A stretch of 64,000 nt of DNA from VRUE01 sp963753585 (GTDB lineage: Bacteria; Actinomycetota; Thermoleophilia; Solirubrobacterales; 70-9). Below the pieces are notes generated by a model. That model worked only from the letters and a program-made list of their open reading frames with translations, was not told the DNA's origin and searched no databases. This document shows, in pieces, positions 32,858 to 41,767 of this stretch (the first letter of the stretch is position 1; each line of letters begins with the position of its first letter). The stretch spans positions 992,001-1,056,000 of the forward strand of contig CAVWCU010000001.1 in assembly GCA_963753585.1 (NCBI GenBank). The letters run 5' to 3'. A program made the translations under genes and the position numbers.

Positions 32858-34857
32858 GCGAGTCCCTGCGACGCCTGATCGGCGCCAACCCCTCGGCGCC
32901 GCTGCTCGCGGTCGCAACCGTCTTCCTCGTCTGGATGGCCGCCGACGAGGGCGGCTTCCACGGCACGACCTTCCTGCCGATGACCCTGGCTCTGCTCGCC
33001 CTGCTCGTCGTCGGGCTGCTGGCGCTTCCCCTGCCGCGGCCGTCGCGGGCGCAGTGGCTGGCGATCGGGCTGATCGCCGGCTATGCAGCCTGGAGCTACC
33101 TCTCGATCATCTGGGCCGACCAGCAGGGCATGGCCTGGGACGGCGCCAACCGCACCGCGATGTACGCCATCGTCCTCGCCCTCTTCGCGCTCTGGCCGAT
33201 CCGCGGACCCGTCGCCGCCGCGATCGCGGCGGCCTACGCCCTCGGCATCGCCGGCATCGGCATCGTCGAGCTGCTCCGCGCGGCGGCGACCGACAACCCG
33301 ATCGCCTTCCTCGACGAGGGCCGGTTCCACCAGCCGACCGGCTACGCGAACTCCAACGTCGCGCTGTGGATGACGGCCTTCTGGCCGGCGCTGCTGCTCG
33401 CTGGACGGCGCGAGCTGCCGGCCTGGCTGCGCGGCCCCCTGCTCGGCTCCGCCGGCCTCCTGGCGGCGCTCGCGATGCTGGGGCAGAGCCGCGGCTGGGT
33501 GGTGGTCATGCCGGTGATGATCCTGCTGGCGGTGGCGGTGGTCCCGGGGCGGGGCAGGACGATCGGCGCCCTTGCCCTGGTGACGATGGCGATTGCCGCG
33601 ATCTCCGGCCCCCTGCTCGACGTCTTCCAGCAGTTCGACGCCGACACGATCGGGTCTCAGGGCATGTCCGAGGCAACCCGGGCGACACTGGTCGCCTTCG
33701 TCCTGCTGACGTTTGCGGGCATAGGCTGGGCAATGGTCGACCGGGCGCCGTTGGTCGGCTCCACACAGCAACGGCGACTGGGGATGGCGCTGGTGGTCGG
33801 CCTCGCCGTGGCCTGCCTGGGTGGCCTGGCCGCCTTCTCGGTCGTGCGCGAAAACCCGGTGACCGCGAGCGCGGACGCGTGGAACGAATTCAAGGACGGC
33901 GAGGCGGAATCGTCGTCCGACGGCGCCCGGCTGGGAACGCTCGGCGGGAGCTACCGCTACAACTACTGGCAGGTCGCCTGGGACAGCTTCGAGGAGAACC
34001 CGTTGCTCGGGATCGGCGCCGACAACTTCGGCCGCGAGTACCTCCTCCACGGCGAAAGCCCGCAGACCCCAGCCTATCCCCACAGCGTCGAGGTGCGAAC
34101 CCTCTCCCAGACCGGACTGATCGGCGCCCTGCTGCTGCTGGGAGGGATCGTCGCGGCGCTGATCGCGGCAGCGCGCCCGATTCGCCGCATGGACGGCATC
34201 GCGCCGGTCGTCGCCGGCACCGGCGTGGTCGTCTTCGCTTATTTCATCGCCCATGGCTCGCTGGACTGGTTCTGGGAGTTCCCAGCGCTGGGAGCCCCCG
34301 CCTTCGCCCTGCTCGGCATGGCGAGCGCGATCTCCAACCGCTCCGACCCGAGCGACGAGACCCCCACAGCGCGGAGAGCGGCGATGGGGGGCGGCATCGT
34401 GCTGGCGCTGGCGCTGGCGGCGAGCCTGGCCATACCCTGGCTGGCGGAGCGCGAGCTGCGCTCGGCGCGGGTCCTCGCCGGCGAGGACCCGGCCGCAGCC
34501 CTCTCCAAGCTCGACCGCGCCGCCGAGCTCAACCCGCTCTCGCCGCTACCCGACAAGACAGCGGCGGTGATCGAACGTCAGCTGGGCGACCTGCAGGGCT
34601 CCGAACGGCGCTTCCGCGAGACGCTCGAGGTCGATCCCGGCGACCCCTTCGTCTACCTGCAGCTGGCGACGATCGCCTCGGTGACGGGGCGGGACGGGGA
34701 GGCGATGAGAGAAATCCGCCGCGCCCGCGAGCTGAGCCCGCGCGACGCCGTCACCAGGCAGGTGGAGCGGCGCCTGCAGAGAGGTCAGGAGGTGACGCCG
34801 GACGAGGTCGACGAGCTGATCCTGAGCGACATTCAGGAACGCATCGGACCGGACTAA
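32854..34857 (+). CDS. O-antigen ligase/Wzy-like polymerase with C-terminal TPR region
   Basis: A 667-residue membrane protein. About 12 hydrophobic helices fill residues 15-510. The Wzy_C/WaaL-type exoplasmic loop contains GSYRYNYWQVAWDSFEENPLLGIGADNF and an HSVEVRTLSQTG helix, typical of O-antigen ligases and polymerases. The final 120 residues form TPR-like helix pairs (PAAALSKLDRAAELNPLSP, then LEVDPGDPFVYLQLATIAS). It likely polymerises or transfers lipid-linked glycans outside the membrane. It begins in a GTGA overlap with the aminotransferase stop. Confidence 0.83.
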   Translation: MSESLRRLIGANPSAPLLAVATVFLVWMAADEGGFHGTTFLPMTLALLALLVVGLLALPLPRPSRAQWLAIGLIAGYAAWSYLSIIWADQQGMAWDGANRTAMYAIVLALFALWPIRGPVAAAIAAAYALGIAGIGIVELLRAAATDNPIAFLDEGRFHQPTGYANSNVALWMTAFWPALLLAGRRELPAWLRGPLLGSAGLLAALAMLGQSRGWVVVMPVMILLAVAVVPGRGRTIGALALVTMAIAAISGPLLDVFQQFDADTIGSQGMSEATRATLVAFVLLTFAGIGWAMVDRAPLVGSTQQRRLGMALVVGLAVACLGGLAAFSVVRENPVTASADAWNEFKDGEAESSSDGARLGTLGGSYRYNYWQVAWDSFEENPLLGIGADNFGREYLLHGESPQTPAYPHSVEVRTLSQTGLIGALLLLGGIVAALIAAARPIRRMDGIAPVVAGTGVVVFAYFIAHGSLDWFWEFPALGAPAFALLGMASAISNRSDPSDETPTARRAAMGGGIVLALALAASLAIPWLAERELRSARVLAGEDPAAALSKLDRAAELNPLSPLPDKTAAVIERQLGDLQGSERRFRETLEVDPGDPFVYLQLATIASVTGRDGEAMREIRRARELSPRDAVTRQVERRLQRGQEVTPDEVDELILSDIQERIGPD

Positions 34858-34910
34858 AGGATTAGGCATAAAACCCAACGTATGTACTACAAGTATTGTG
34901 GTCCGTTCGT

Positions 34911-34939
34911 TTGCAGATGTCCTGCATGCGTGCTACTTT
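34911..34939 (+). promoter_or_regulatory. Sigma70-type promoter ahead of the LPFTG protein gene
   Basis: A -35-like ttgcag (34911-34916) and a -10-like tacttt (34934-34939) are separated by 17 bases in an AT-rich gap of 145 bases. The start codon is 64 bases downstream. Only the spacing and match to consensus support this. Confidence 0.5.
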
Positions 34940-35002
34940 CCGGCTAATCGGAAAGCTGTTTTTCCAGCCCCTCCCTCAGACGGAAGAGAGACCTCGAACA
35001 CC

Positions 35003-35320
35003 ATGAAGACGCTGCAAATCAAGATTGTCGCCCTCGCCGTGCTCGCAGTGTTGGCGCTGCCGACAGTCGCGCTCGGCGCCTCCACCGACGAAGGCTATGG
35101 CGGTCCCAACAACGTCGTTTCCGGTGTTCAGAACAATGACGAAGGGCCTCCGCCGTCGGAACCGGAAAGCGAACCCGCCAGCGTGTCGGCCGCGGACTCC
35201 GACGACTCGAGCGTGCTGCCGTTCACGGGCACGGACCTTTTGATCATGGCAGCCAGCGGTGGGGTGCTGCTCATGTTCGGTTTCGGCCTTCGCCGGCTGA
35301 CGCGCCGTCCGTCGCTGTAA
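35003..35320 (+). CDS. Small LPxTG-type sortase-anchored surface protein
   Basis: A 105-residue precursor with a signal peptide (IVALAVLAVLALPTVALGA), a short acidic Pro/Ser/Asn-rich mature region of about 45 residues, then the cell-wall sorting signal LPFTG, a hydrophobic helix (DLLIMAASGGVLLMFGFGL) and a positive tail RRLTRRPSL. A sortase would cleave between Thr and Gly and link the protein to the wall. It is a single-gene unit with its own promoter and a strong terminator. The sortase gene at 54469 is a candidate processing enzyme. The short mature part has no recognisable domain. Confidence 0.87.
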   Translation: MKTLQIKIVALAVLAVLALPTVALGASTDEGYGGPNNVVSGVQNNDEGPPPSEPESEPASVSAADSDDSSVLPFTGTDLLIMAASGGVLLMFGFGLRRLTRRPSL

Positions 35321-35370
35321 CTCGGGGATCGGGCCGCCGGCCCGGGCAGCAGTCCCAGGCAACGCTTACT

Positions 35371-35408
35371 CTCCGTCCCACTCGACCATGAGTGGGACGG
35401 AGTTTTTT
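35371..35408 (+). terminator. Strong rho-independent terminator abutting the next start codon
   Basis: A perfect 13-bp stem (35371-35383 with 35390-35402), a six-base loop gaccat and six T residues (35403-35408). The glycosyltransferase ATG follows at 35410, leaving only one base between. It ends the LPFTG gene transcript. Confidence 0.92.
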
Positions 35409-35409
35409 C

Positions 35410-36537
35410 ATGCGTGACGTAGCGATCTACGCTCCCTCGGCCGCAAAGATCTATGCGGGCGCCATGGGCGGCGGCGGCGCCGAGGTGCAGACCGTGCTGC
35501 TGGCGAAAGCGCTCACGGTCCGGGGGCTCGACGTCGCCCACGTCGTCTACCCGGTCGGCGACCCCGTTCCACTCGACCCCCCCTCTCCCACCCTCATCGA
35601 GCGTCGCCCAACCAGCGAGGGCCGCTCGCTCTACCGCCTGCGTGAGCTCTTCCGCATCTGGTCGGCCCTGTCCGAGGCCGACGCGCGGATCGTCGTCGTG
35701 CGTGGCAGCGGCGGCTACGTCGTCCCCTCCGCGACCTGGTGCTCCCGCCACGACCGTGCGTTCGTCTTCGCTGCCTCGAATGAGCTCGACTTCGACCTGC
35801 AGCGCCCGGACCGGAGCCGGGCGAACCTGCGCGCCTACGGGCGTGCGGTGCGGCGGGCCCAGCGCCTGGTCGTGCAGACGCAGCGCCAGGCCGACCTCAC
35901 CGGTGAGGTGTTCCCGACCCTCGAGCCGATCCTGATCCCGAGCTTCGCCGAACCCGCGGAGCCGGTCAGCAGCGAGCCCGAGTACTTCCTCTGGTCCGAC
36001 CGGATGACCGACTACAAGCGCCCGGAGAAGTTCCTCGAGCTGGCCGCAGCGATGCCGGAGGCGCGCTTCCGGATGGTCGCCTCCGTCACCGGGGAGACCT
36101 CGGACGCGCTGCGCGACCGCGTCTACGCCGCCGCCAACTCGCTGCCCAACGTCGAGGTCCTGTCAAGGCGACCGCGCCAGGAGGCCCTGGCGGAAGTGGA
36201 GCGCGCGATCGCGATCGTGAAGACGTCGGAGGTCGAGGGCATGCCCAACACCTTCCTCGAGGCATGGGCGCGGAGCGTGCCCGTCCTCTCGCTCAGCGTC
36301 GACCCCGACGACCGCATCGCCGAGCACGGCGCCGGGCTGCTCGCCGGGGACTCGATGGAGCGCCTGATCGACGACGCCAGGCGGCTCCAGGGGAATCCCG
36401 AGCTGCGCGCGGCGGTCGGCGCCCGCGGGCGCGAGTTCGTCCGCTCCCACCACTCACTCGACGCCGTCGCAGATCGCTGGGCGGAGCTCCTGCGGGGCCT
36501 CCTCCCCGCGCAACCTGCTCAGCCGCCGGCGGCCTGA
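35410..36537 (+). CDS. GT4-family glycosyltransferase
   Basis: A 375-residue GT-B enzyme. The N-terminal donor/acceptor domain begins VAIYAPSAAKIYAGAMGGGG, and the C-terminal domain has DRMTDYKRPEKFLELAAAMP and the EX7E motif EGMPNTFLEAWARSVPVL. The start is uncertain: ATG 35410 lies directly after a terminator T-tract with no room for a ribosome-binding site, while GTG 35392 lies within the terminator stem. Expression therefore depends on read-through or a leaderless transcript. The 3' end overlaps a convergent deacetylase gene. Confidence 0.84.
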   Translation: MRDVAIYAPSAAKIYAGAMGGGGAEVQTVLLAKALTVRGLDVAHVVYPVGDPVPLDPPSPTLIERRPTSEGRSLYRLRELFRIWSALSEADARIVVVRGSGGYVVPSATWCSRHDRAFVFAASNELDFDLQRPDRSRANLRAYGRAVRRAQRLVVQTQRQADLTGEVFPTLEPILIPSFAEPAEPVSSEPEYFLWSDRMTDYKRPEKFLELAAAMPEARFRMVASVTGETSDALRDRVYAAANSLPNVEVLSRRPRQEALAEVERAIAIVKTSEVEGMPNTFLEAWARSVPVLSLSVDPDDRIAEHGAGLLAGDSMERLIDDARRLQGNPELRAAVGARGREFVRSHHSLDAVADRWAELLRGLLPAQPAQPPAA

Positions 36538-37295
36538 CGGCGCTCGCGCAGCGCGTTCAGCGGGTGGCGAAGCCGCGCCAGCCCGCTCTTTCGCGCCAGG
36601 GGCGTGACCTTGAGCCGGAAACGCCACTTGGCATCGCCGTGGTAGACGCCCACGCGGGGCCAAAGCAGGGGGTCGCGGATGGAAACGGATGCGGCAAGCG
36701 TCGCCGCCGAGGAGTAGCCGGCCGCCCGCGCAGCGTTCACAACCGCCGGCGAGAAGTCGCCGTAGGGGTAGGCGAGCGACCGGCACGGCTTGCCCAGCCA
36801 CTCGGCGAGCAGGCGGCGCGGTAATTCCAGCTCTCCGGGAAGCTCGGCCTCCGCGAGCTGGCTGAGGCGGGGGTGGGTGTGCGTGTGGGCCCCGACCTCC
36901 CAGCCGCGCCGGTCGAGGTCGCGCAGCTGCTCGCGACTCATGCAGAGCATCTCCTGCTCGTGCGGGCCGCCGAGCCAGCGGTCGATCCCGGCCCAGGCCA
37001 TCGGCGCCTCGCTGCCGACGTGCGCGGTCGGGACGAAGACGGTGCCGGGCAGGCTCAGCCGGTCGAGGATCGGCAGGGCGAGCTCGATGACGGAGCGGTA
37101 GGCGTCGTCGAAGGTGACCGCGACCCGCTTGCCGGCGCCTCCCTCGACCGCCTCCGAGAACGTCACTCCCCTGTAGCCACGGTCGACGAGGGCCGCCAGC
37201 TGCCTCTCGATCGCCTCGGGGGTGGTCGAGAGGTCCGCGGGCCAGGTCTCGCTGACCGCGTGATAGCAGAGCACCAGCGTGTCTCCCCCAGCCAC
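36519..37295 (-). CDS. Polysaccharide deacetylase (NodB domain, CE4)
   Basis: A protein of about 258 residues. NodB motifs appear in order: VTFDDAYRS (catalytic base and metal Asp), HTHTHPRLS (metal His pair), and YPYGDFSP. It removes acetyl groups from amino sugars. The GTG at 37295 (opening AGGDTLVLCYHAV) places the beta-strand at the N-terminus as usual in the family; a much longer in-frame reading starts inside the neighbouring beta-helix gene and is rejected. No signal peptide is seen with this start, so cytoplasmic or surface location is open. Confidence 0.82.
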   Translation of the reverse strand: MAGGDTLVLCYHAVSETWPADLSTTPEAIERQLAALVDRGYRGVTFSEAVEGGAGKRVAVTFDDAYRSVIELALPILDRLSLPGTVFVPTAHVGSEAPMAWAGIDRWLGGPHEQEMLCMSREQLRDLDRRGWEVGAHTHTHPRLSQLAEAELPGELELPRRLLAEWLGKPCRSLAYPYGDFSPAVVNAARAAGYSSAATLAASVSIRDPLLWPRVGVYHGDAKWRFRLKVTPLARKSGLARLRHPLNALRERRQAAGG

Positions 37296-37407
37296 GCCGG
37301 GATCATAGATCGGGCCCTTCGCATGGGGCGGTTCCTCTGCCTGGACGAATGTATGGGACGTTTCGCCCAGCGCTCGGCCTCCGCCTCTCGCCACCGATAC
37401 AGCACGG

Positions 37408-38556
37408 GTGAGAGAGTCGCTTCCCCTACCCCGTCTACATGCCCTGCTCGCCACGCTGGCGATCGCCTGCCTGGCGCTGCTGACCGGGATGCCGGACCAG
37501 GCCAGCGCCGAGTCGGGCTGCACGAAGGTCGCCGCGCCTTACGGATCTGACAGTGCGGAGGGAACCGAGGACGACCCCTTCCGCTCGCTGGAGGAGCTGG
37601 TCGAGGAGCTCGACGCCGGCGAGGTCGGCTGCCTGCGGACAGGAACCTACGACGGCGACGGCGACTCGGTCTACCTCGACACGCCCGGCGTGGAGGTGCG
37701 CAGCTACCCCGGCGAGCTGGCGACGATCACCGCCTTCATGGAGGTCCGGCCGGAGGCGGTCGGCGCCCACCTCCACCACCTCCGCTTCGACGCCTCGCAT
37801 CACGACAACGAAGTCGGGATCAAGCTGCAGGCCGACCGCACCCAGTTCACCGACAACGAGCTGACCAAGGGCGGTAACGGCATCTGCCTGCTCGCCGGCA
37901 CCTACAACCCCGCGGCGGGCATCGTGATCGAACGCAACCGCATCTACGACTGCGGCCCGGCCAGCTCCAAGTACATGCACCAGATCTACCTGCAGAGCAC
38001 GCGCGGCGCGGTCGTCCGCTGGAACATCCTGACCGGCAACGCGGGTGGCTGGGGGGTTCATCTCTACTCGAACGCCGACAACAGCCTGATCGTCCACAAC
38101 ATCATCGACGGCAACCACGGGGGCGTGATCTTCGCCGGCAACGGCGAGGACCACACCTCGGACGGCAACGTCGTCCGCTTCAACGCGATCACCTACTCGA
38201 CGCAGCGCTGGAACATCGAGGGCTCGTGGTCCGGCGGGCCGGAGGGCACGGGCAACCGCGCCCTGCACAACTGCGTCTACAGCAACGGCGAGTCCGCCCC
38301 CTCGGGGATCGACGAGGAGGATGGGTTCGCGGCAAGCGCGAACCTCGTCTCGCCAGGCTCGCCCTACCTCGCCCGCGGCCGCGGCGACTACCGCCTGGAC
38401 CCCGCCAGCCGCTGCGCCAGGCTCGTCGGCGACGTGGTCGGCGTCATCGCCGGCACCGTCACCCCGGCTCCGGAAGCCGACCCCAGGCAGGGGCGTCTCG
38501 GGGTCAACCGCCGTGGGCGCGTCGCCCTCGCCTCGCTGGCGCCGGTGGCGGGCTAG
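37408..38556 (+). CDS. Secreted beta-helix protein (paralog 4)
   Basis: A 382-residue exported protein with a signal peptide (LLATLAIACLALLTGMPDQASA), then GCTKVAAPYGSDSAEGTEDD as in paralogs 2 and 3, then helix rungs such as IVIERNRIYDCGPASS, LIVHNIIDGNHGGVIFAGNG and GNVVRFNAITYS. A short Pro-containing tail replaces the long spacer. It is 15 kb from its paralogs and is convergent with the polymerase gene at 38553, sharing a CTAG in both stop codons. A GTG start at 37408 is used. Confidence 0.82.
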   Translation: MRESLPLPRLHALLATLAIACLALLTGMPDQASAESGCTKVAAPYGSDSAEGTEDDPFRSLEELVEELDAGEVGCLRTGTYDGDGDSVYLDTPGVEVRSYPGELATITAFMEVRPEAVGAHLHHLRFDASHHDNEVGIKLQADRTQFTDNELTKGGNGICLLAGTYNPAAGIVIERNRIYDCGPASSKYMHQIYLQSTRGAVVRWNILTGNAGGWGVHLYSNADNSLIVHNIIDGNHGGVIFAGNGEDHTSDGNVVRFNAITYSTQRWNIEGSWSGGPEGTGNRALHNCVYSNGESAPSGIDEEDGFAASANLVSPGSPYLARGRGDYRLDPASRCARLVGDVVGVIAGTVTPAPEADPRQGRLGVNRRGRVALASLAPVAG

Positions 38557-39947
38557 CGCCAGCCGACGCTCTCCGGCGGCGGATCTGTTTCGCCGAAGCG
38601 ATCGAGCTGCAGGCGGGCGAGGCCCAGCAGGGCCGGGCCGAGCGCCAACATCAGCCAGAGCTGGTTGCTGAACTCGCGCGAGCCGAAGAAGGCGGCGGTG
38701 AGGAAGCCGATCAGGGCGATCAGGACCGCCCGAGAGAGCAAATCCATTTCCCGGTCGCCGCTGGCGCCGAACGTCTGCGCCGCCCTCCACAGCGAGGCGA
38801 TCGCGGCTCCGATGATCGCGAGGAACAGCGCCAGCCCGATCACGCCGAGCTCGGCCAGGACCCCGAGATAGGTGTTGTGGGCAACCTTCGGTTCGTCGAC
38901 GATGAAGTCGACGCGTTCGATCGCACCCGGCTCGAGCAGGTAGTGGACGGAGGAGGTCTGGAAGTTGCCGGCGCCGACGCCGAGGGCCGGGTTGGCCTCG
39001 ACCATCCGCCACCCCACTCTCCAGATGTCGGTCCGCCCAGTCCCGTTGTCGGACTGGAACAGGTGCTCACGCGCTTCCTGGCTGGCGAAGCTGCCGAAGT
39101 ACACCACCGCCATCATCGCTCCCAGCGCCGCCGCGGCGAGAACCGTGCCGCGCCGCGGCCCGGCGACGAACACGCCGGCTACCAGGATCGCGGCGAGGGC
39201 GACGATCCCGCCTCTGGACACTGTCAGGAAGAGGGCCAGCATGCAGGACGGCACTCCGATCGCCGTAGCCAACTGCAGGGCGGGATGGCCGCGCAGGGCG
39301 ACGGCGAGGCCGCCGGCGAGCGCGACGCCGACGGCGAGCGCGGTGGCGGTTTCGTTGGCGTTGCCGAAGGCGCCGCTGAGCCTGCCCTCGACGTCCCCCG
39401 CAGTCGGAGAGATGACGCCGAAAGAGGCGGCAATCAAGGCGCCGGCGAGGAGGGCGCCGACGATCCAGATCGCCTGGGAGCGGGTCCGCACGGCGGCGTA
39501 GACGACGAGGAAGAGCAGGACATTGGGGGCGTAGCGGGTAACGGCGCCGATCGCTTCGCCGGAATCGGCCGCCCAAAGCGTGCTGAGGGTGGCCCAAGCG
39601 ACGAAGAGCAGGAGCAGAAAGAACAGGCCGTTGCTCTCGAACAGCTTGCGACCCCGGTTTTCACCGATCGTGACCGACGCCAGCCAGGAGAGGATCAGCA
39701 GCATCCCCAGCAACCTGGTCAGCGGCAGCCCTCCCGACGGCACGGACTCGTCGATGAAGGTGAGGACCGCGAACACGCAGACACCGGCGGTGAGGCTGGT
39801 CAGCGTGATCGCGACGAAGACGAGCCCGAACGTGAGGCCCAGCGCCAGCTTCGGTTCGTATCCCGCCAGGGCGCCGACCATCACCGCCGAGCCGGCGATC
39901 ACGAGCGGCAGCAGGCGATTGGATATCGGCCCGGCGTAAACGGTCAA
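38553..39947 (-). CDS. O-antigen ligase/Wzy-like polymerase (second copy)
   Basis: A 464-residue membrane protein with about 11 helices. The Wzy_C-type loop is visible: GRTDIWRVGWRMVEANPALG, then VGAGNF and HNTYLGVLAELGVIGL, with the family's conserved His-Asn. It polymerises or ligates lipid-linked glycan outside the membrane. It is separated by only 18 bases from the Wzz/kinase gene upstream on the same strand, and the two form a chain-length-control unit. Confidence 0.86.
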   Translation of the reverse strand: MTVYAGPISNRLLPLVIAGSAVMVGALAGYEPKLALGLTFGLVFVAITLTSLTAGVCVFAVLTFIDESVPSGGLPLTRLLGMLLILSWLASVTIGENRGRKLFESNGLFFLLLLFVAWATLSTLWAADSGEAIGAVTRYAPNVLLFLVVYAAVRTRSQAIWIVGALLAGALIAASFGVISPTAGDVEGRLSGAFGNANETATALAVGVALAGGLAVALRGHPALQLATAIGVPSCMLALFLTVSRGGIVALAAILVAGVFVAGPRRGTVLAAAALGAMMAVVYFGSFASQEAREHLFQSDNGTGRTDIWRVGWRMVEANPALGVGAGNFQTSSVHYLLEPGAIERVDFIVDEPKVAHNTYLGVLAELGVIGLALFLAIIGAAIASLWRAAQTFGASGDREMDLLSRAVLIALIGFLTAAFFGSREFSNQLWLMLALGPALLGLARLQLDRFGETDPPPESVGWR

Positions 39948-39965
39948 GCGTCGCCGTCCAGCGGG

Positions 39966-41630
39966 CTAGCGCCTTGCCAAGCGCTCGCCGGAGGAACTGC
40001 TGTTGCCGCCTGGCGAGCCTTCCTCCGGTCCGAGCACGGGTCCTCTTCCGGCGGCTGATTCGAAGTAGTAGCTCCCCTCGGATCCGGCGGTGACGCCGAT
40101 CACCACGAACCCACGCGGCTCGATGTCGTTCTGCTCGAGCAGGTCGGCCAGCCGCGAGAGCTGCACGAGGCTGCTCCCACCGATCCGGCAGACGAGCAGG
40201 ACGTCGTCGACGCAGTGGGCGAGCGGCAGGGTGTCGACGACGGCGGTCAGAGGAGGCGAGTCGACGACCACGTAGTCCGCCAATTCCCGCGCCTGGCCCA
40301 GCAGCCGGCCCGCGGTCAGCGTCGAAAGCAGCTCGCCGATCTGATCGTCGGGCTTCTGCACGGGGAGCACCCGCATCTCGTCCCCGAACGGCTTGACCGG
40401 GACAAGCGCCTCCTCCAGGCCCACCTCGGCGAGCAGCACGTCGCCGATGCCCCTCCGCGGCTTGACGTTCAGCGCGGCGGAGATCTTCGGGCGCCGGAAG
40501 TCGGCCTCGATCAAGATCACGCGTTTACCGGCAAGCGCGTAGGAGGACGCCAGGTTGATCGCGGTGGTCGTCTTGCCGTCGACCGGCGACGCCCCGGTCA
40601 CGAGGATCGCCCGACCCAGCGAGCCCGCCTCCCCCTCGTCAGGCGTCGTCGCGGCGCTGAGCATCATGCGCAGCGTGCGGTATGCCTCCAACGTCCGGGG
40701 CGATAGCGAGGAGGGGCCGAGCGGGACCGGCGTGGACCGCCGGATGCCGGACGATTCCGAATCGACGGCTTTGCGCTCACGGGGAATGCGGGCCAGTATC
40801 GGCAGGCCATAGCGTTCGCGCAGCTGCTCCTCTCGCCGCAGGCGGGGGTCGACGGCCTGCATCAGGAAGGCGGCGCCGAGGCCGAGGACCAGCCCTCCGA
40901 TCAGCCCGGCGGCGATCGTCAGCGCCGGACGTGGCGCGACGGGACTGTCCGGGGGAGCCGCGCTGGTCTCGAACCGGATCGTCGGGTCCCCCCCGGCCTG
41001 GAGGCTTTCCAGCCGGGTGAGCTGTTCGGCCAGCGTCACAGTCGCCGCGCCCGGGATGTTGTCATCCGCCGCCCGTGCCTGAAGGCTGTCGATCAGGGGC
41101 GCGAGCTGGGTGCGCAACTTCTCGTCGCGGTCGGCGATCGCGTTTTCGGCAAAGGAGTTGGCGATGGCGGCGGCCAGCTCGGGGTCGTTGTCACGGGCGC
41201 TGATCACGACCACGTTGCTCTGCGCCACGGGCGCGGCGTCGATGCTCTCGGCGAGGTCTTGGGGCGATTCGTCGAGCGACAGTTCCTCCCTCACGTCGGC
41301 GGCGACAGCCCGCGACGTGACCAGCCGGGCGACGGTTTCGACGTCCCGGGTCGGGTCGCCCGAGCTGCGAATCAGGGCGAGGCCGGTGAGCGCGGGGTCG
41401 TCGTCTGCGACGGGAGTGACCAGCAGTTCGGACTGCGCTTCGTAGACCTTGTCCGCGGTGATCAAGTAAAGCGACGCGGCCCCCAGTGTGAGCAGCGTCA
41501 CGGCGACGACGAGCCAGATCCTCTCGCGCACCGTCTCCACGTATCGAAGCAGGCCCGACGGCGCCTGACGAGGCTTCCGCCAATTGGTGCCGGCACGACT
41601 TCGTGCAGGCTCTGGCTGGGGGGGCGTCAT
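39966..41630 (-). CDS. Wzz chain-length regulator fused to bacterial tyrosine kinase
   Basis: A 554-residue fusion. The N-terminal Wzz domain has two membrane helices (about residues 35-58 and 230-250) around an exoplasmic region. The C-terminal BY-kinase has Walker A GASPVDGKTTTAINLA (about residues 343-355), Walker A' VILIEADFRRPK and Walker B YVVVDSPP. These kinases set polymer length by cycles of autophosphorylation. The usual C-terminal Tyr cluster is reduced to one YYF stretch (GSYYFES). The ATG at 41630 is chosen over a longer in-frame reading that adds an unrelated basic stretch. Confidence 0.88.
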   Translation of the reverse strand: MTPPQPEPARSRAGTNWRKPRQAPSGLLRYVETVRERIWLVVAVTLLTLGAASLYLITADKVYEAQSELLVTPVADDDPALTGLALIRSSGDPTRDVETVARLVTSRAVAADVREELSLDESPQDLAESIDAAPVAQSNVVVISARDNDPELAAAIANSFAENAIADRDEKLRTQLAPLIDSLQARAADDNIPGAATVTLAEQLTRLESLQAGGDPTIRFETSAAPPDSPVAPRPALTIAAGLIGGLVLGLGAAFLMQAVDPRLRREEQLRERYGLPILARIPRERKAVDSESSGIRRSTPVPLGPSSLSPRTLEAYRTLRMMLSAATTPDEGEAGSLGRAILVTGASPVDGKTTTAINLASSYALAGKRVILIEADFRRPKISAALNVKPRRGIGDVLLAEVGLEEALVPVKPFGDEMRVLPVQKPDDQIGELLSTLTAGRLLGQARELADYVVVDSPPLTAVVDTLPLAHCVDDVLLVCRIGGSSLVQLSRLADLLEQNDIEPRGFVVIGVTAGSEGSYYFESAAGRGPVLGPEEGSPGGNSSSSGERLARR

Positions 41631-41767
41631 GCGTTTACTATGACAGCACGCACGGTCACGATTTCGTCCCGTACGCGCTCCTGCAACCGTCTGGTCACGC
41701 GGCTTTTGGCCGATCGTTGACACAAATGGACTAGCCAAGCGAGACACTTGCGGCCCAGCCGCGATTC

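Noticed and set aside
36519..37523. Longer start for the NodB deacetylase at 37523
   Set aside because: The extra 76 residues overlap the divergent beta-helix gene and have no domain or signal-peptide character.
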